Assembly: GCA_030374765.1 (NCBI GenBank) | Contig: JARGXX010000080.1 | Location: 930,001-994,000, forward strand | Source of the DNA: Agarophyton chilense | Taxonomy: Eukaryota; Rhodophyta; Florideophyceae; Gracilariales; Gracilariaceae | DNA: 64,000 bases | Direction: 5' to 3' | Part shown: positions 41,305-51,414 of the stretch, piece after piece | How the letters are laid out: every line of letters starts with the position of its first letter | Position numbering within the stretch: the first letter of the stretch is position 1 | Notes under the pieces: generated by a model | Databases searched by the model: none | What the model was told of the DNA's origin: nothing | What the model saw: only the letters and a program-made list of their open reading frames with translations | Made by a program: the position numbers and the translations under genes

Positions 41305-42915
41305 TTACATGAAAAGCCCCATCTGCTGGGGATTGTCTTGCTCTTGCTCTTGCTCTTCTTCCTCTTCTGATTCAAAGACGTCATCTGGTACCCTATACAA
41401 CCGAAGAAGTGGCTTGTTCGGATCTTTCATGAATACTCCTTTTTCTCCGTCTTTCAGATTCCTGTAGCACATATCGATGATACCTTTGAGTACGCCCCAC
41501 ATATTGTTCAGGTTAAACGCGATCTGACTGGCAAAGTCTTTCGGCCGATACATCTGCGTTCCAAGAATAACGTGACTGTCATTCTTGTTCATTCTTGCAC
41601 GAGACACAAAGCCGAATGCAATTTTGGAAGAGTTGGCCAATATTGCCTCTGTTGTCCATCTCGCCAATTTGGCTGCATTGTTCTTCACCTCGGTCGCAAG
41701 TACTGCCCCTCGCTGAGTATCTAATTTCCCTCGCCAGTCGGTAGACTGTCTGGAAGTTGGGTCGAAATATTCATTCAGTGCCCGAACAGTGATCGGAACG
41801 GGCCTACTTGTATCGGAGGAGGGAGAAAACACAGCGTCTAGATCACAGCGTGCAACGACCACAATGTCATCACCCATAGACCATTTGCGGTACTTGTAAG
41901 CCACATTCGCGGGCTTTCCTTCCACTTCATCTAGAAACGGGTTCTCTTCCGGATATTTGTAAACTCGTGCTTTGACAACGTTTTGAATGAAGTTTTCGTT
42001 GATACGCGTTGCTTCCTCACTGAGCTTTTGAAACGAATTGATTGCTTCTTCTCCTGATAGGCTCTTCTCATCCTTCGGAGGATCATGAGACGTTTCACTC
42101 ACGGTGATGAAGTCGGCCATTGAACCATCTCGCTTGTCAAAGAATAATTTACCACCAATTCTTTGCACGATGACATCCCAGCTCTGTACTGATCTTGGGG
42201 CTGCCATGAGGATTGCCAAAATTGAACTTGTTGCGAACACAGTTCCTTCTCCGCTGCCAGCAATTCGTCGAATAATGGAATCGTCCGTAGTTGTGACACG
42301 AGGATACTCCACGTCAACAATTCGCAAAGGCTTCGAGGTTTTCGCGGTGATGCGGTCAGCGCTCCGATCGTAGAATGGAATAGTTCCGCAAGTGACAATG
42401 TCTTGGCCTTCGTCTTGCATATTGTAGGACATCTTCGACAAGACAGTAGATGATATATCTTCCAGTACTTGCCAGTCGGAACCGACTTCAACGCTGGGCT
42501 CTCGTTGAATATTCCGGCGGTCCTCCCATCGCGGGCGATACCCACCTCTGCTGCCTCGCACATTGCTTTTTCCGCCACGTCCTCCTCTGCGATTGCCGTC
42601 TCGATCATGACCACTTCGATCACCGTAGCGACCGCCCCGTCCCCTAGTATTTCCGCGATATCCTCCACGACCTCTACCGTGTCCCTGACGCGGAATAATC
42701 TTGTTATCAACAACAGTGAAATCAAGAGACGAATCCTCGGTGTGGTCTCGGCCATATCTATTGCTATAAGCTGTCCAGTCCGCTGCGCGACCAAGTCGGT
42801 CCGACTTGGAAAATGGAGCGTATGGCATATCTTGAAATTTCTTCGGTGCTAGATCCATGGGGGGACCCCATCCATCTGGATTGTCATGTATCTCTGGTAG
42901 TTGGAAAGTCGCCAT
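41305..42915 (-). CDS. EIF3D: Translation initiation factor eIF3 subunit D
   Basis: Subunit of eIF3 that sits at the mRNA entry/exit region of the 40S subunit and in animals can bind the cap. I start at ATG 42915, where the protein begins MATFQLPEIHDNPDGWGPP, the usual eIF3d start; 536 aa. A basic Gly/Arg-rich stretch (GHGRGRGGYRGNTRGRGG onward) lies near residues 75-135. Conserved family segments follow: SSTVLSKMSYNMQDEGQDI, TIPFYDRSADRIT, ATSSILAILMAAPRSVQSWD and VQRIGGKLFFDKRDGS. Near the C-terminus are ARMNKNDSHVILGTQ and FASQIAFNLNNMWG, before an acidic tail. It starts about 660 bases downstream of the YbeY gene on the same strand. Confidence 0.96.
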   Translation of the reverse strand: MATFQLPEIHDNPDGWGPPMDLAPKKFQDMPYAPFSKSDRLGRAADWTAYSNRYGRDHTEDSSLDFTVVDNKIIPRQGHGRGRGGYRGNTRGRGGRYGDRSGHDRDGNRRGGRGGKSNVRGSRGGYRPRWEDRRNIQREPSVEVGSDWQVLEDISSTVLSKMSYNMQDEGQDIVTCGTIPFYDRSADRITAKTSKPLRIVDVEYPRVTTTDDSIIRRIAGSGEGTVFATSSILAILMAAPRSVQSWDVIVQRIGGKLFFDKRDGSMADFITVSETSHDPPKDEKSLSGEEAINSFQKLSEEATRINENFIQNVVKARVYKYPEENPFLDEVEGKPANVAYKYRKWSMGDDIVVVARCDLDAVFSPSSDTSRPVPITVRALNEYFDPTSRQSTDWRGKLDTQRGAVLATEVKNNAAKLARWTTEAILANSSKIAFGFVSRARMNKNDSHVILGTQMYRPKDFASQIAFNLNNMWGVLKGIIDMCYRNLKDGEKGVFMKDPNKPLLRLYRVPDDVFESEEEEEQEQEQDNPQQMGLFM

Positions 42916-43576
42916 TTCGACAAAACGGAAACCCCGACGTGTCGAATAACTTCGGCAACAATAATCCTGAAACTTCCACTCGCTTTTGCGATGGATAAAT
43001 TGTCCAGGGATCTGCACGGCTGAATTCGCTAAAAGAGACTACGGCTTCTGAAAGGTTGAATGGCCTGGGGTGTTCAGGCGGCTGAGTTGCACCCATTAAC
43101 GAGTTGGGTTACCGCCGTCGTTCGCAAGATCCATTTTGAGCGGCGGCCGATAAAAAAACTGGTATTTTTTGTTCCAACTCTTTTCTATGGATGATATTTT
43201 GCCCCAATCACATCTGTGAATTCATGACAGTAGTCTTCTTTTCCCAGCCGAAAGGGAAAAAACCTTCCTAGAAAAGTTTTCCTTTTAACAGTGCCAAAAC
43301 ATCTCGGGCTAGAGGAGTCTTTGGTAGATTACTGCATCCGATCAAGCGATGGGAAAGATGTCACGTAGACGCGTTCGTTAGCGGACTGCAAACAAGCGTA
43401 CCCTTCTCTTAATTAGCATTTATGCCCGCGCCATGTGTTGTGCACAGTGGCAAACGAAGACTTGAGCTCGGTTACTCGGTTTACGTAACGATTAAAAAAA
43501 AAGCCATAACAGCATCACACTTGAGCCGAAAAGGTGACGGACAGCCCCAAGCTAGAATGATAAACGGCGGATTAGT
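42916..43576. other. Intergenic DNA between eIF3d and YbeY
   Basis: Presumed promoter of eIF3d and 3' region of the YbeY gene. No other feature recognised. Confidence 0.45.
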
Positions 43577-44356
43577 TCAAGACTGTGCGATGTCTCTGTA
43601 CGTTGAGTCTTGTTGAACTGAGGAAATAAGACCCTCCCCTTGCCACCCAAGTTGTGTGAGGAACATATTCTCCATCTTCGCCATCTTTTCATCGTTCATG
43701 AAAACATAGAGCTGTGTCAGCATGCTGCCGTTAACAAAAAATCATGCAAAATCGTGTTTGAAGCAACTTACAACAAGCCAATCACCCTCTATGACACCTT
43801 CATGATCATAACCCATCAAGTGTAGCAACCCGTGCACCAGAAGCACACGAAGTTCATTTCTAACGTCATAATTTCTTTCATCTGCTTGTTTTACAGCTGT
43901 CTCGACGCTTATCACAATATCGCCGAGAACTACCTTGTCAGGATCGTTTTGGGGAAAAGACAGCACGTCTGTGGTTGTGTCAATCCCTCGCCAACGAGAA
44001 TTCAATTGAGATATCTCTTGATCATCACATAAAACCACACAAAGCTCAGTCGGAGCGTCACGAAGCGCTACTCGCACCAGACTCAGAGCATCATCCTGTA
44101 TCTCACGTTGTAGTTTCTCGGAAACGATAAATTCTTGCGTTTTTACGACGGTATCCACAAAGATCCAATCTACGTCCTTATTGGGTAGAGATGGGTGAGC
44201 AGTTTGAGCTGTTGGTATTAAACGACGTCTCGCAACTCTGGATTTAGCTGGAGCATGACACACATACTTTTTTTGCTTCAGAAAGGAAGCCCCTAATGCA
44301 TGCGTTCCAAGAACAAATGCAAATGTTTGGGGTTGCTCGCTCATGGTGAGCTGCAT
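43577..44356 (-). CDS. ybeY: YbeY-type endoribonuclease, two exons, probable organelle protein
   Basis: Metal-dependent endoribonuclease of the UPF0054 family. In bacteria it matures 16S rRNA, and in plants it acts in the chloroplast. Exon 1 is 43772-44356 and exon 2 is 43577-43711, joined across a 60-base intron, giving 239 aa. The zinc motif HGLLHLMGYDHE (HxxxHxxxxxH) ends exon 1. Exon 2 supplies the family's C-terminus, MENMFLTQLGWQGEGLI, which exon 1 alone lacks. The core also shows RGIDTTTDVLSFP and LGDIVIS. The first 60 or so residues are rich in Ser, Ala, Lys and Arg, as in an organelle transit peptide, but I cannot tell plastid from mitochondrion. An alternative ATG is 12 bases downstream. 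Confidence 0.88.
43712..43771 (-). other. Intron in the YbeY gene (60 nt)
   Basis: Starts GTAAGT and ends ACACAG. Removal keeps the frame (phase 0) and restores the conserved YbeY C-terminus. TTAAC and CTGAC near the 3' end are branch-point candidates. Confidence 0.85.
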
Positions 44357-45358
44357 CTCAACCAAGGAAGTTAAGCGAACAAATGCAATTTTGGCGGGCG
44401 AAGGTCACTATCGTACAAATTACTGTAATATATTTGGGATGACCAAATTCCGCGGTTTTTTTTAGTAGTGAGGATTACCGCCTCTTGTACGAAGGGTAGA
44501 TACCCTTCGCACATACGTCATTAAGTATAATCACTAAACTCTTGCGCGATGTTTCGAAAAGCCCATGTGTAGGAGTCGTACCGAAAACCCGAGTGCAGAT
44601 AACGGGGCACAAGACAGCGCAATTCGCAATCGGTCCGAAACCGTTGGAGAGACCGATTAAGTTGTTGAGGTTTTTTATGTAACCTCATCACTACTAGCCA
44701 GTTTTAGCCAATCACCATTAATGCAACAATGACGTGGACACCAAAGCAACTAGTGACGGTGTTGCACTGTGGTGTACAGAGCTGATGAATAATTGAAGAT
44801 GTGAAGAAATACCCAATTTGAAGTCCCGATTTGTAGTCACATCGCAACGAGTGTGATTCCCAAGGAGTTCTGAATGTCAATGGCCAAATCTCCTGCAACT
44901 TCACCTTCCTTGAGATTCAGAGTTTAAAGCTAGACAAAACCGGGCAATATTTTGCACGTGGGGCGTTTTCATTGGTCCCCAAGTAGAAAAGTTGGAATCT
45001 AAATTAGGAAAATAGGTGCACAGGTTTTGTCTTGCTAGATCCTCTGGATATGGTTCATGAACTGTCATGATGAAACAACCTACTGGCTGCATTCTATAGC
45101 TCACTCTACAAAGCTTTCGCGACGGTGGGTGTCAAATCATTACTCGACACCATTTTGGAGCCTAAACATAAGCTAAAACCGTACCCTTCATCTTGCGCAC
45201 CTTGGTCATTGTGATTACAGTCCAGAATTGAACGTGGGTCGACGATCACAGACTGTACCATTGCGTATTTATTGGTGCTTTAATTCATTCCGTCCATTCT
45301 TAAAAGTTCCCCATCCACCCCATTCGACGCGGTTTCATACTTCAATTTTCGCTTCAAA
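44357..45358. other. Divergent region between YbeY and RTF1
   Basis: About 1 kb containing the promoters of two divergent genes. It holds a perfect 9-bp-arm palindrome at 44490-44509. No coding signal. Confidence 0.5.
44490..44509. repeat. Perfect 20-bp interrupted palindrome
   Basis: CGAAGGGTA-GA-TACCCTTCG: nine-base arms and a two-base centre, about 135 bases upstream of the YbeY start. It could be a hairpin or a dyad binding site. Confidence 0.7.
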
Positions 45359-47326
45359 ATGGAAGATCTTGATGCTGAGCTTCTCGCTGTAACAGACGGG
45401 AAGAAGCGTTCCGAGAGGAAGAGCAGCCCCTCCGATTCAGACGGTGCAGAATTCGAAGGAATCGCTGACAGCGATGGGGCTGAAGATGATGATGCAGAGC
45501 TAGACCAAGATGAAGAGGATGACGACGACAACGAGTACGGCGTTGATGACGAGGATGTTGACGACTATTTATCCAAATCAAATTCAAAAAAGAGAGCTTC
45601 CCGCTCTATCGACAAGAGGAAAGCTACAAAGCCGAAGCAAAAAAAGCGCCGCACAAAATCTTCGGAGAAGAAGTCCACTTTGCGTGGGAAGACATCTGCA
45701 CGTGCGACGGAAGAGGAGAGGATTGATGATGATGTTCAATTCCAATATAGGTACGATGAGCAAGGCTATGGGAATGCCGCAGATCGCGAAAGATTACAGA
45801 AGATGAATGAAGTAGAGAGAGAACTGGAATTGGTGGCGCGAATCGAAGAAAGGAATAGAGAATATGACATATGGAAGAAGAAGCGAGAGATTATGGCACG
45901 AGAAGCAAATGACACAGTGGAAATTGGCAAACGAACATCGCGGAGCAGTGGGCGTACTAAACAATCCTCAAAATCAGATGCATTACAAGCTCTTGCTGAA
46001 GACAAAAGAAAGAAGTCATCACGAGTTGTGGATATGAACCTCAGTGATGCAGATAGCGAACCAGACCAGCTGCGGAGGCGGGAGAAAAAGAGAGAAATAA
46101 AAAAGGAAGTTGAAGAGCTGAAACCAGACAGGGAATTGATGCAGGAGAATGGCCCTGGTCTAACTTACTCGGATCTGGTAGATGTGCGAGCGCCGGGCGG
46201 ACGAGCTACTACTCCTTTGTTCATGAGGCGGGACAATCTGATTCGCTTATCACAGAAGCCCTTCTTTGAAAGAGTCGTGGTTGGTCTTTTTGCGAGAGTG
46301 AAAGCCCCAGGAAAAGAAGACGAATATTTGCTTTGTCGCATCGCCTCGGTGAAGAAAGGCTCGGTTTACAAATTGAATGAGGATCAAAAGACAAACTGGC
46401 TTCTGGTATTACAACACGGTCGCGATCAGAGATCGTTTCAGATCTTTCTCACATCTGGGTCTCACCCGACAGAATCGGAATTCGATAGATTTCGCTATGT
46501 TTGTGACAGAGACTTAATTGATTTTCCACGAAGGGATGAGATTGACAGACTAACGAAGCAATCTTTGGCGGCATTGCAGAATAGACTGACGCCAAGTGAA
46601 GAAGAAGAGAAGAACCACATTGCCAACATGGAAGTGGTATATCCTCATAGGGTAAATTGGACTTTGAAACGAACAGAAGCCAAAACTGCCTTGGACATAA
46701 AGCGGGAAGACCTTGAGAACGCTCGTGCGAGAAATGATGAGGACGCCGTAGCGCAACTTGAATCAGAGGTCGATGACATTGAGAAGCGATTAATACAAAT
46801 ACGACGATACGAAGACCAGTACGTGTTAAAGTCAACCATCAGGAACACTGATATATTCCAAAGCCTGGCAAAACGAAACATGCAACTAAATAGTGCCAAT
46901 GACACACTGGCTTCTCGACAAGCGCGTCAGAGTGGCCCCACAAAGGCAAACCCATTCGCTAGGGTAGACACAACTGGACAATCGTACTTCTCAATCAAGA
47001 GTGAAAAGAAACTTGTAGAAGGAAATCTTCCTGGTTCGAGCGCCAACTTCTTACCAGAAACTGACTGGCGTCGCTTTCTTTCGGTATGGAACCCCAACCC
47101 TAAGCGAAGAAGGATAAGCGAGAAACCCATTGATCCTTTATATAACGCTGAAATCCCGTGCTTGGACTTACTGGATCGAATGACGGATCAAGTATTAGAA
47201 AGCAGGGAGAAAAAACGACTTGCAGTTCCTCCTGGTGTTGATGCTGTTTATAAACGGCTAATGGACACAAAGCGATCCCCGCCAAAAAAAGCACGGATCA
47301 TCTCCTTCGAAGATTGGGTTCGATGA
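45359..47326 (+). CDS. RTF1: RNA polymerase-associated protein RTF1 (Paf1 complex, Plus3 domain)
   Basis: Nuclear elongation factor. In other eukaryotes RTF1 travels with RNA polymerase II and promotes histone H2B ubiquitination. 655 aa, single exon from ATG 45359. The N-terminal third is highly charged, first acidic (DDDAELDQDEEDDDDNEYG) and then basic and Ser-rich. The Plus3 domain spans about residues 280-400 and includes FMRRDNLIRLSQKPFFE, VVGLFARVK, DEYLLCRIASVKKGSVYKL and RYVCDRDLIDFP. A coiled coil (ENARARNDEDAVAQLESEVDDIEKRL) follows. The C-terminus, KARIISFEDWVR, is unremarkable. Convergent with the ABCA gene, with 234 bases between stop codons. Confidence 0.93.
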   Translation: MEDLDAELLAVTDGKKRSERKSSPSDSDGAEFEGIADSDGAEDDDAELDQDEEDDDDNEYGVDDEDVDDYLSKSNSKKRASRSIDKRKATKPKQKKRRTKSSEKKSTLRGKTSARATEEERIDDDVQFQYRYDEQGYGNAADRERLQKMNEVERELELVARIEERNREYDIWKKKREIMAREANDTVEIGKRTSRSSGRTKQSSKSDALQALAEDKRKKSSRVVDMNLSDADSEPDQLRRREKKREIKKEVEELKPDRELMQENGPGLTYSDLVDVRAPGGRATTPLFMRRDNLIRLSQKPFFERVVVGLFARVKAPGKEDEYLLCRIASVKKGSVYKLNEDQKTNWLLVLQHGRDQRSFQIFLTSGSHPTESEFDRFRYVCDRDLIDFPRRDEIDRLTKQSLAALQNRLTPSEEEEKNHIANMEVVYPHRVNWTLKRTEAKTALDIKREDLENARARNDEDAVAQLESEVDDIEKRLIQIRRYEDQYVLKSTIRNTDIFQSLAKRNMQLNSANDTLASRQARQSGPTKANPFARVDTTGQSYFSIKSEKKLVEGNLPGSSANFLPETDWRRFLSVWNPNPKRRRISEKPIDPLYNAEIPCLDLLDRMTDQVLESREKKRLAVPPGVDAVYKRLMDTKRSPPKKARIISFEDWVR

Positions 47327-47560
47327 GCATTAGTATTTTCCCCTCAGACGAAACATCATACCACATGCTATATTCGAACATGGCCATTTTTTCCCGCAGA
47401 ATTTTCATTGCACACAGTTTACTCGAGCTTCGATAACTAATATGTGACGTACGAAAGGTAGTAAGTAATCCCCTTCAAAGTTCGCAGCCGGATCATGTAC
47501 GGTTGAAATTGCAGTGCAATATGACGAACGAAGGCAAGTTTAGCGCATTATTATCCCACT

Positions 47561-50361
47561 TCAAACTTTGGATTCACTCACGTCAGTTCTTCTAGTTCTT
47601 TCCGTTACTCGTGAGAAAACATCTTCCAGTGTGGATTGGTTTATAGACCAATCTCTTACGCGCAGTTCTTTCTTTTTTTCAGCCATCATGGAAAAAATCC
47701 TTGCCGCTGCAAATGATTTCGGAAGGACATACTCAACACTTCCACCCAAAGAAGTTTCGACTACGGATCCAGGGGCAAGACTCTGAACAGCGTCGTGCAA
47801 CGCTGCAACCTTTGACTCTGGTAGTGAAACTGACAGGCGATGACCTCCTCCTAGCCTTAGTTTGAGATCCTCTGGTGTCCCAATGCACTTTAACCTTCCT
47901 CTAGACATAATTGCCACTCGTGTACTTAGCGCTTCAGCTTCTTCAAGTGAATGCGTGGTGAGTATTACTGCTTTGTCCTTCTTGATCCGCTGAATTGAGT
48001 TCCACAGCTTCTCACGGGCGAGAATGTCAAGACCTGTTGACGGTTCATCCAGAATAATGAACTTCGGGTTTCCAATCATTGCAATGCTCACGGACAGGCG
48101 ACGCTTCATCCCCCCACTGATGATCCGTACTTTTCTATTTCTCGCAAACGTTAGCTGGACCGATTCCATTGAATTTTCGACTTCCTGTTTCAGACGACTT
48201 CCTCTGAGGTTCTTGAGACGACCGTAAAAGAACAAATGCTCCTGCACAGTGAGTACATCCCATAAAATATCCTGCTGAGGAGCTACCCCCATGCTCTTGT
48301 GGATATTATGCAGTTCATTGATTATAGACTTCCCAAAAACTAAAGCGTTTCCAGATGTTGGCTCCAATTCTCCGATTAGAGTTCGAAAAGTCGACGTTTT
48401 GCCAGCTCCATTAGGCGCCATTATACTGAGAACATCGTTGTGCTTCACGACAAGCGATAGCCCTTGCACAGCTTTGACAGGGGGTTTGCCCGGATATGTC
48501 TTTGAGAGCTTATCAAGTACTACCCCATGAAACGGTTCGTGCTCAATATTCTGCACAATAGCATGTGCTTGGGCCTCTTCATTGAGAACGTCAGATCCTG
48601 ATTGGTTGAAGTCAACTTTTTCATCGACACATTCCGTTTTAACTTTCCTTTCAAACCCAAGGAAAAATAATGGATGAAGACGAGTCCCATGTTGAGAGGG
48701 AAGGACTTGGTCAAAGTAAAGCCCCAAAATGAAAAGCACGAAGAACTCAAAGGCTAAGAACAGGTACGATCTACAGAATATACCCCGATCTTGGCAAATC
48801 CCCAATGCTACGTCGCGGTAGGTTTCTGGTGCTATAGTCACACCTTGCCCTCCACTGTTTAGAGCCCCAGCAAAATATATGCTTCGAAGAAAAGCAAAAG
48901 ATGGTAAAAGCATAATCGCAGCCCATGTGCCTTCTGTGACCGCATCATCACCCATTCGGCGTCCGAGGTACGGACCACCGACGAGATTGACGACCAATAC
49001 AAAGAACCAGCCAAACGTTTGAGCAGTTTCTGGGCTTCCAAAGAAAGGGGCAAAAAAAATTGCATACGCGATAAGAACATTTCCCCTGATAATGTGAAAA
49101 AGCGAAGCAACCCCCAATAAGAAAGCTCTCAATACTAAGTTAGTTCAACAGAGAAATATAAGGAAAGATACAAGTTGTGGACGTACCATAAAAAGAAAAG
49201 TATGATATAAGAAAGGGGACTATTGTCGGTGTAGAACGATATCCCCGTGACCGCCCCCACAATCATGATCAAGCATTGAGAGAGAAGAAATTCAATCATT
49301 AGTCCAAGATATGTACCGATCCAATAATATCGTTTCCGAAGTCCCATGATTTCCATCATAGCTTTGAGTCTTGCAACACGCTCCTTAACAATAATATGCA
49401 TGTAACTGGGCAGGAGAAAGTGGCTGACCAGTCCGATGACGATGCTGAAAATCAACTTGATGAAGCCAAAATCGCTTTTGGTCGGGATGACAGGCATGCG
49501 GCGAAGAAATGCTACAGCGTAGTTGTTCGGAGAAACAGTTTTGAAAATGGCATTTTCAAGACTAACGATGCTCGACACGAGAGGACAAGACTCTGTACAA
49601 TTAAAACTTTCTGATTCATTGTAGTACACGGTTGCGGACACGCTTACCTTTTTCTCACCCGTTTGCTGAGCGTTCTCGAAGGTTATTGCATTCGTATAGG
49701 GAGCGAAAAACCTGCCCTTTAGCCAAGAATCGAAGAGAATACTCGAGAACTCTTCCCTTGAAGCCACAGGTATTGTTTCCATCTCATATTGTTCATCAAT
49801 CTCATCTTCAAGTTCAGTGTTTATGAATCGGTCGTACACAGGATTCCCTTTCCTGCCTTTAAAATACGAATGAAGAAAGACACCGTCATAACTTGTCTGG
49901 GAGTCGTAGAATTCGTTACCTGGGAGAGCGCCAGGAAAGATAAATGGCTCCAATGACAACCCCTGAAGTAAACCACTGTTGTTTGCCGGACGTTTTGTGC
50001 TCCGTGAGCCAACAAATGTATTAAATTGTTCTGGGACAAAGACCGGAACCTTGTACTTGGGTTCGAAAGAATTTGTTTCGCAGAGCTGCATAGCTAATGG
50101 AGAGTTTAACGCCTTCACTACCTCATCAAAACACCGACCTGGGTTTATAGGTCGCGCAACAAATGCACCTTGTGGATTTCGTTGAAAAGGAAAAGATACA
50201 ACCTCTGGCGCCTTGAGAACCTTCTGGAGAACTATCAAAAGCACCAGCAGAATAGGGGAGATGATGAAGTTGCAGCAGATGTTGAGCCGCTGGCGTCGTT
50301 CGTAATGCCAAGTTCGGAGCAAAAGACCGTTGATTTGATTGCGGAAGAGCGAACTAGACAT
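47561..50361 (-). CDS. ABC transporter, subfamily A, half-size (gene 1), two exons
   Basis: ATP-driven membrane transporter of the ABCA group, whose members move lipids or sterols. Exon 1 is 49187-50361 and exon 2 is 47561-49085; joining them across a 101-base intron gives 899 aa in one frame. The first transmembrane helix is near residues 20-40 and a large extracytoplasmic loop with Cys pairs follows. A helix cluster comes next (FIKLIFSIVIGLVSHFLLPS, LMIEFLLSQCLIMIVG, then the helix completed across the splice). The nucleotide-binding domain has Walker A APNGAGKTS near residue 615, signature ISGGMKRRLSV and Walker B FIILDEPSTGLD. Each of the two neighbouring genes encodes one membrane half and one ATPase, so they may pair. 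Divergent from gene 2. Confidence 0.92.
49086..49186 (-). other. Intron in ABCA gene 1 (101 nt)
   Basis: Starts GTACGT and ends ATTATCAG, with ACTAAC inside as a branch-point candidate. Removal joins the two frames through a Trp codon (phase 2), and the total exon length is divisible by three. The joined helix LFFLWGNVLIAYAIFF is what the family needs here. Confidence 0.88.
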
Positions 50362-51414
50362 AGCGGACAGTTGCGGAAGTACGGAAATGAAAAACGACAA
50401 GAAGTGATGGTTCTGTGGGGTCGGGGTCACATTCGTATTTGTAGTTCGGAGGGAAAAGATTCAAGAAATACCAGAGAAAGCGGAATGGTATTGCTAGATT
50501 GAAGTTTCCCGGCACCGCCAGCGCTTTCCCTAACTAAACCTGGTCAAATCACAACTGCTGCTGGAGAGAGAGTAGCTGCAATGAGGGTACAAATACTGTA
50601 CAGCAATGGGAGGAAATGATGCGGGTAGGATTGCTATCCTTTAGACTGTTGTCTATTTCGGAGGCAGCGTCGAAGCACAACATGTGCTTTTTCGTTGTCA
50701 AGACCAGAATCATTTATCGAGTGGAAAAGCTGTTTGTTTGCTTACGTTTGAAAACACTAATGGGTTATTGTCACACACAGGAACAGCATCTTCAGCTATT
50801 GGTTCCTACGCTCTGCCTAGTAGGCAGCACCGTACCCGAGATTGTTGCCGTGACCATACAGTACAGGTAGATTTTGCTGCAATGATGATATCCTTCGGTA
50901 ACCCCTACCTTTGGTTCCCTCTTGATTGGGTCTGCTCCGAGCCGCACGAACACTTTTTTGTGTTCTAGGTTAAAATAATACTGTTTTCCAAGCCCAACGT
51001 GAGGCCTGGGAGCGATGTAGAAAGATTTCAAATCCTTCGCACTGTAAAACGACTCCTCCTCTCTCTCTCTGGAGTGCACAGCTGCAGAGTTACCGGCGTT
51101 GCCCTTCGTAAGTCACGGACATGCCACACCATATCTCTACTACTGTATCTGATGACGCCCCCTCCAAACCATGTCGAAGACATGGTTTTCACTTTGACAT
51201 ACAGTATCTTGGAACAGCTTGACAGCCCCCGTCTTCGGTTGCACATTCATATCCAAAGTCCTCCTAGTGAGCTGAAGTGAGTGGATACCCATACTAGGCG
51301 GCTGTCCAGAGGTGGAGCTGATTGCAGTTTTCCAAAGCACAAACGGAACGACTCTGACGAAAACAAAGCCTTCTCTTTCGATACATTTTACATTCCGTCC
51401 CAAGGCCAACAGCA
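50362..51414. other. Shared upstream region of two head-to-head ABCA genes
   Basis: About 1.05 kb between divergent start codons, probably a bidirectional promoter. A CT-rich run lies near 51055-51072. Short open frames here are not protein-like. Confidence 0.5.

Noticed and set aside
49132..49137. ABCA gene 1 as two separate genes or a frameshifted pseudogene
   Set aside because: A GT-AG intron at 49086-49186 joins both parts in frame and restores a transmembrane helix.
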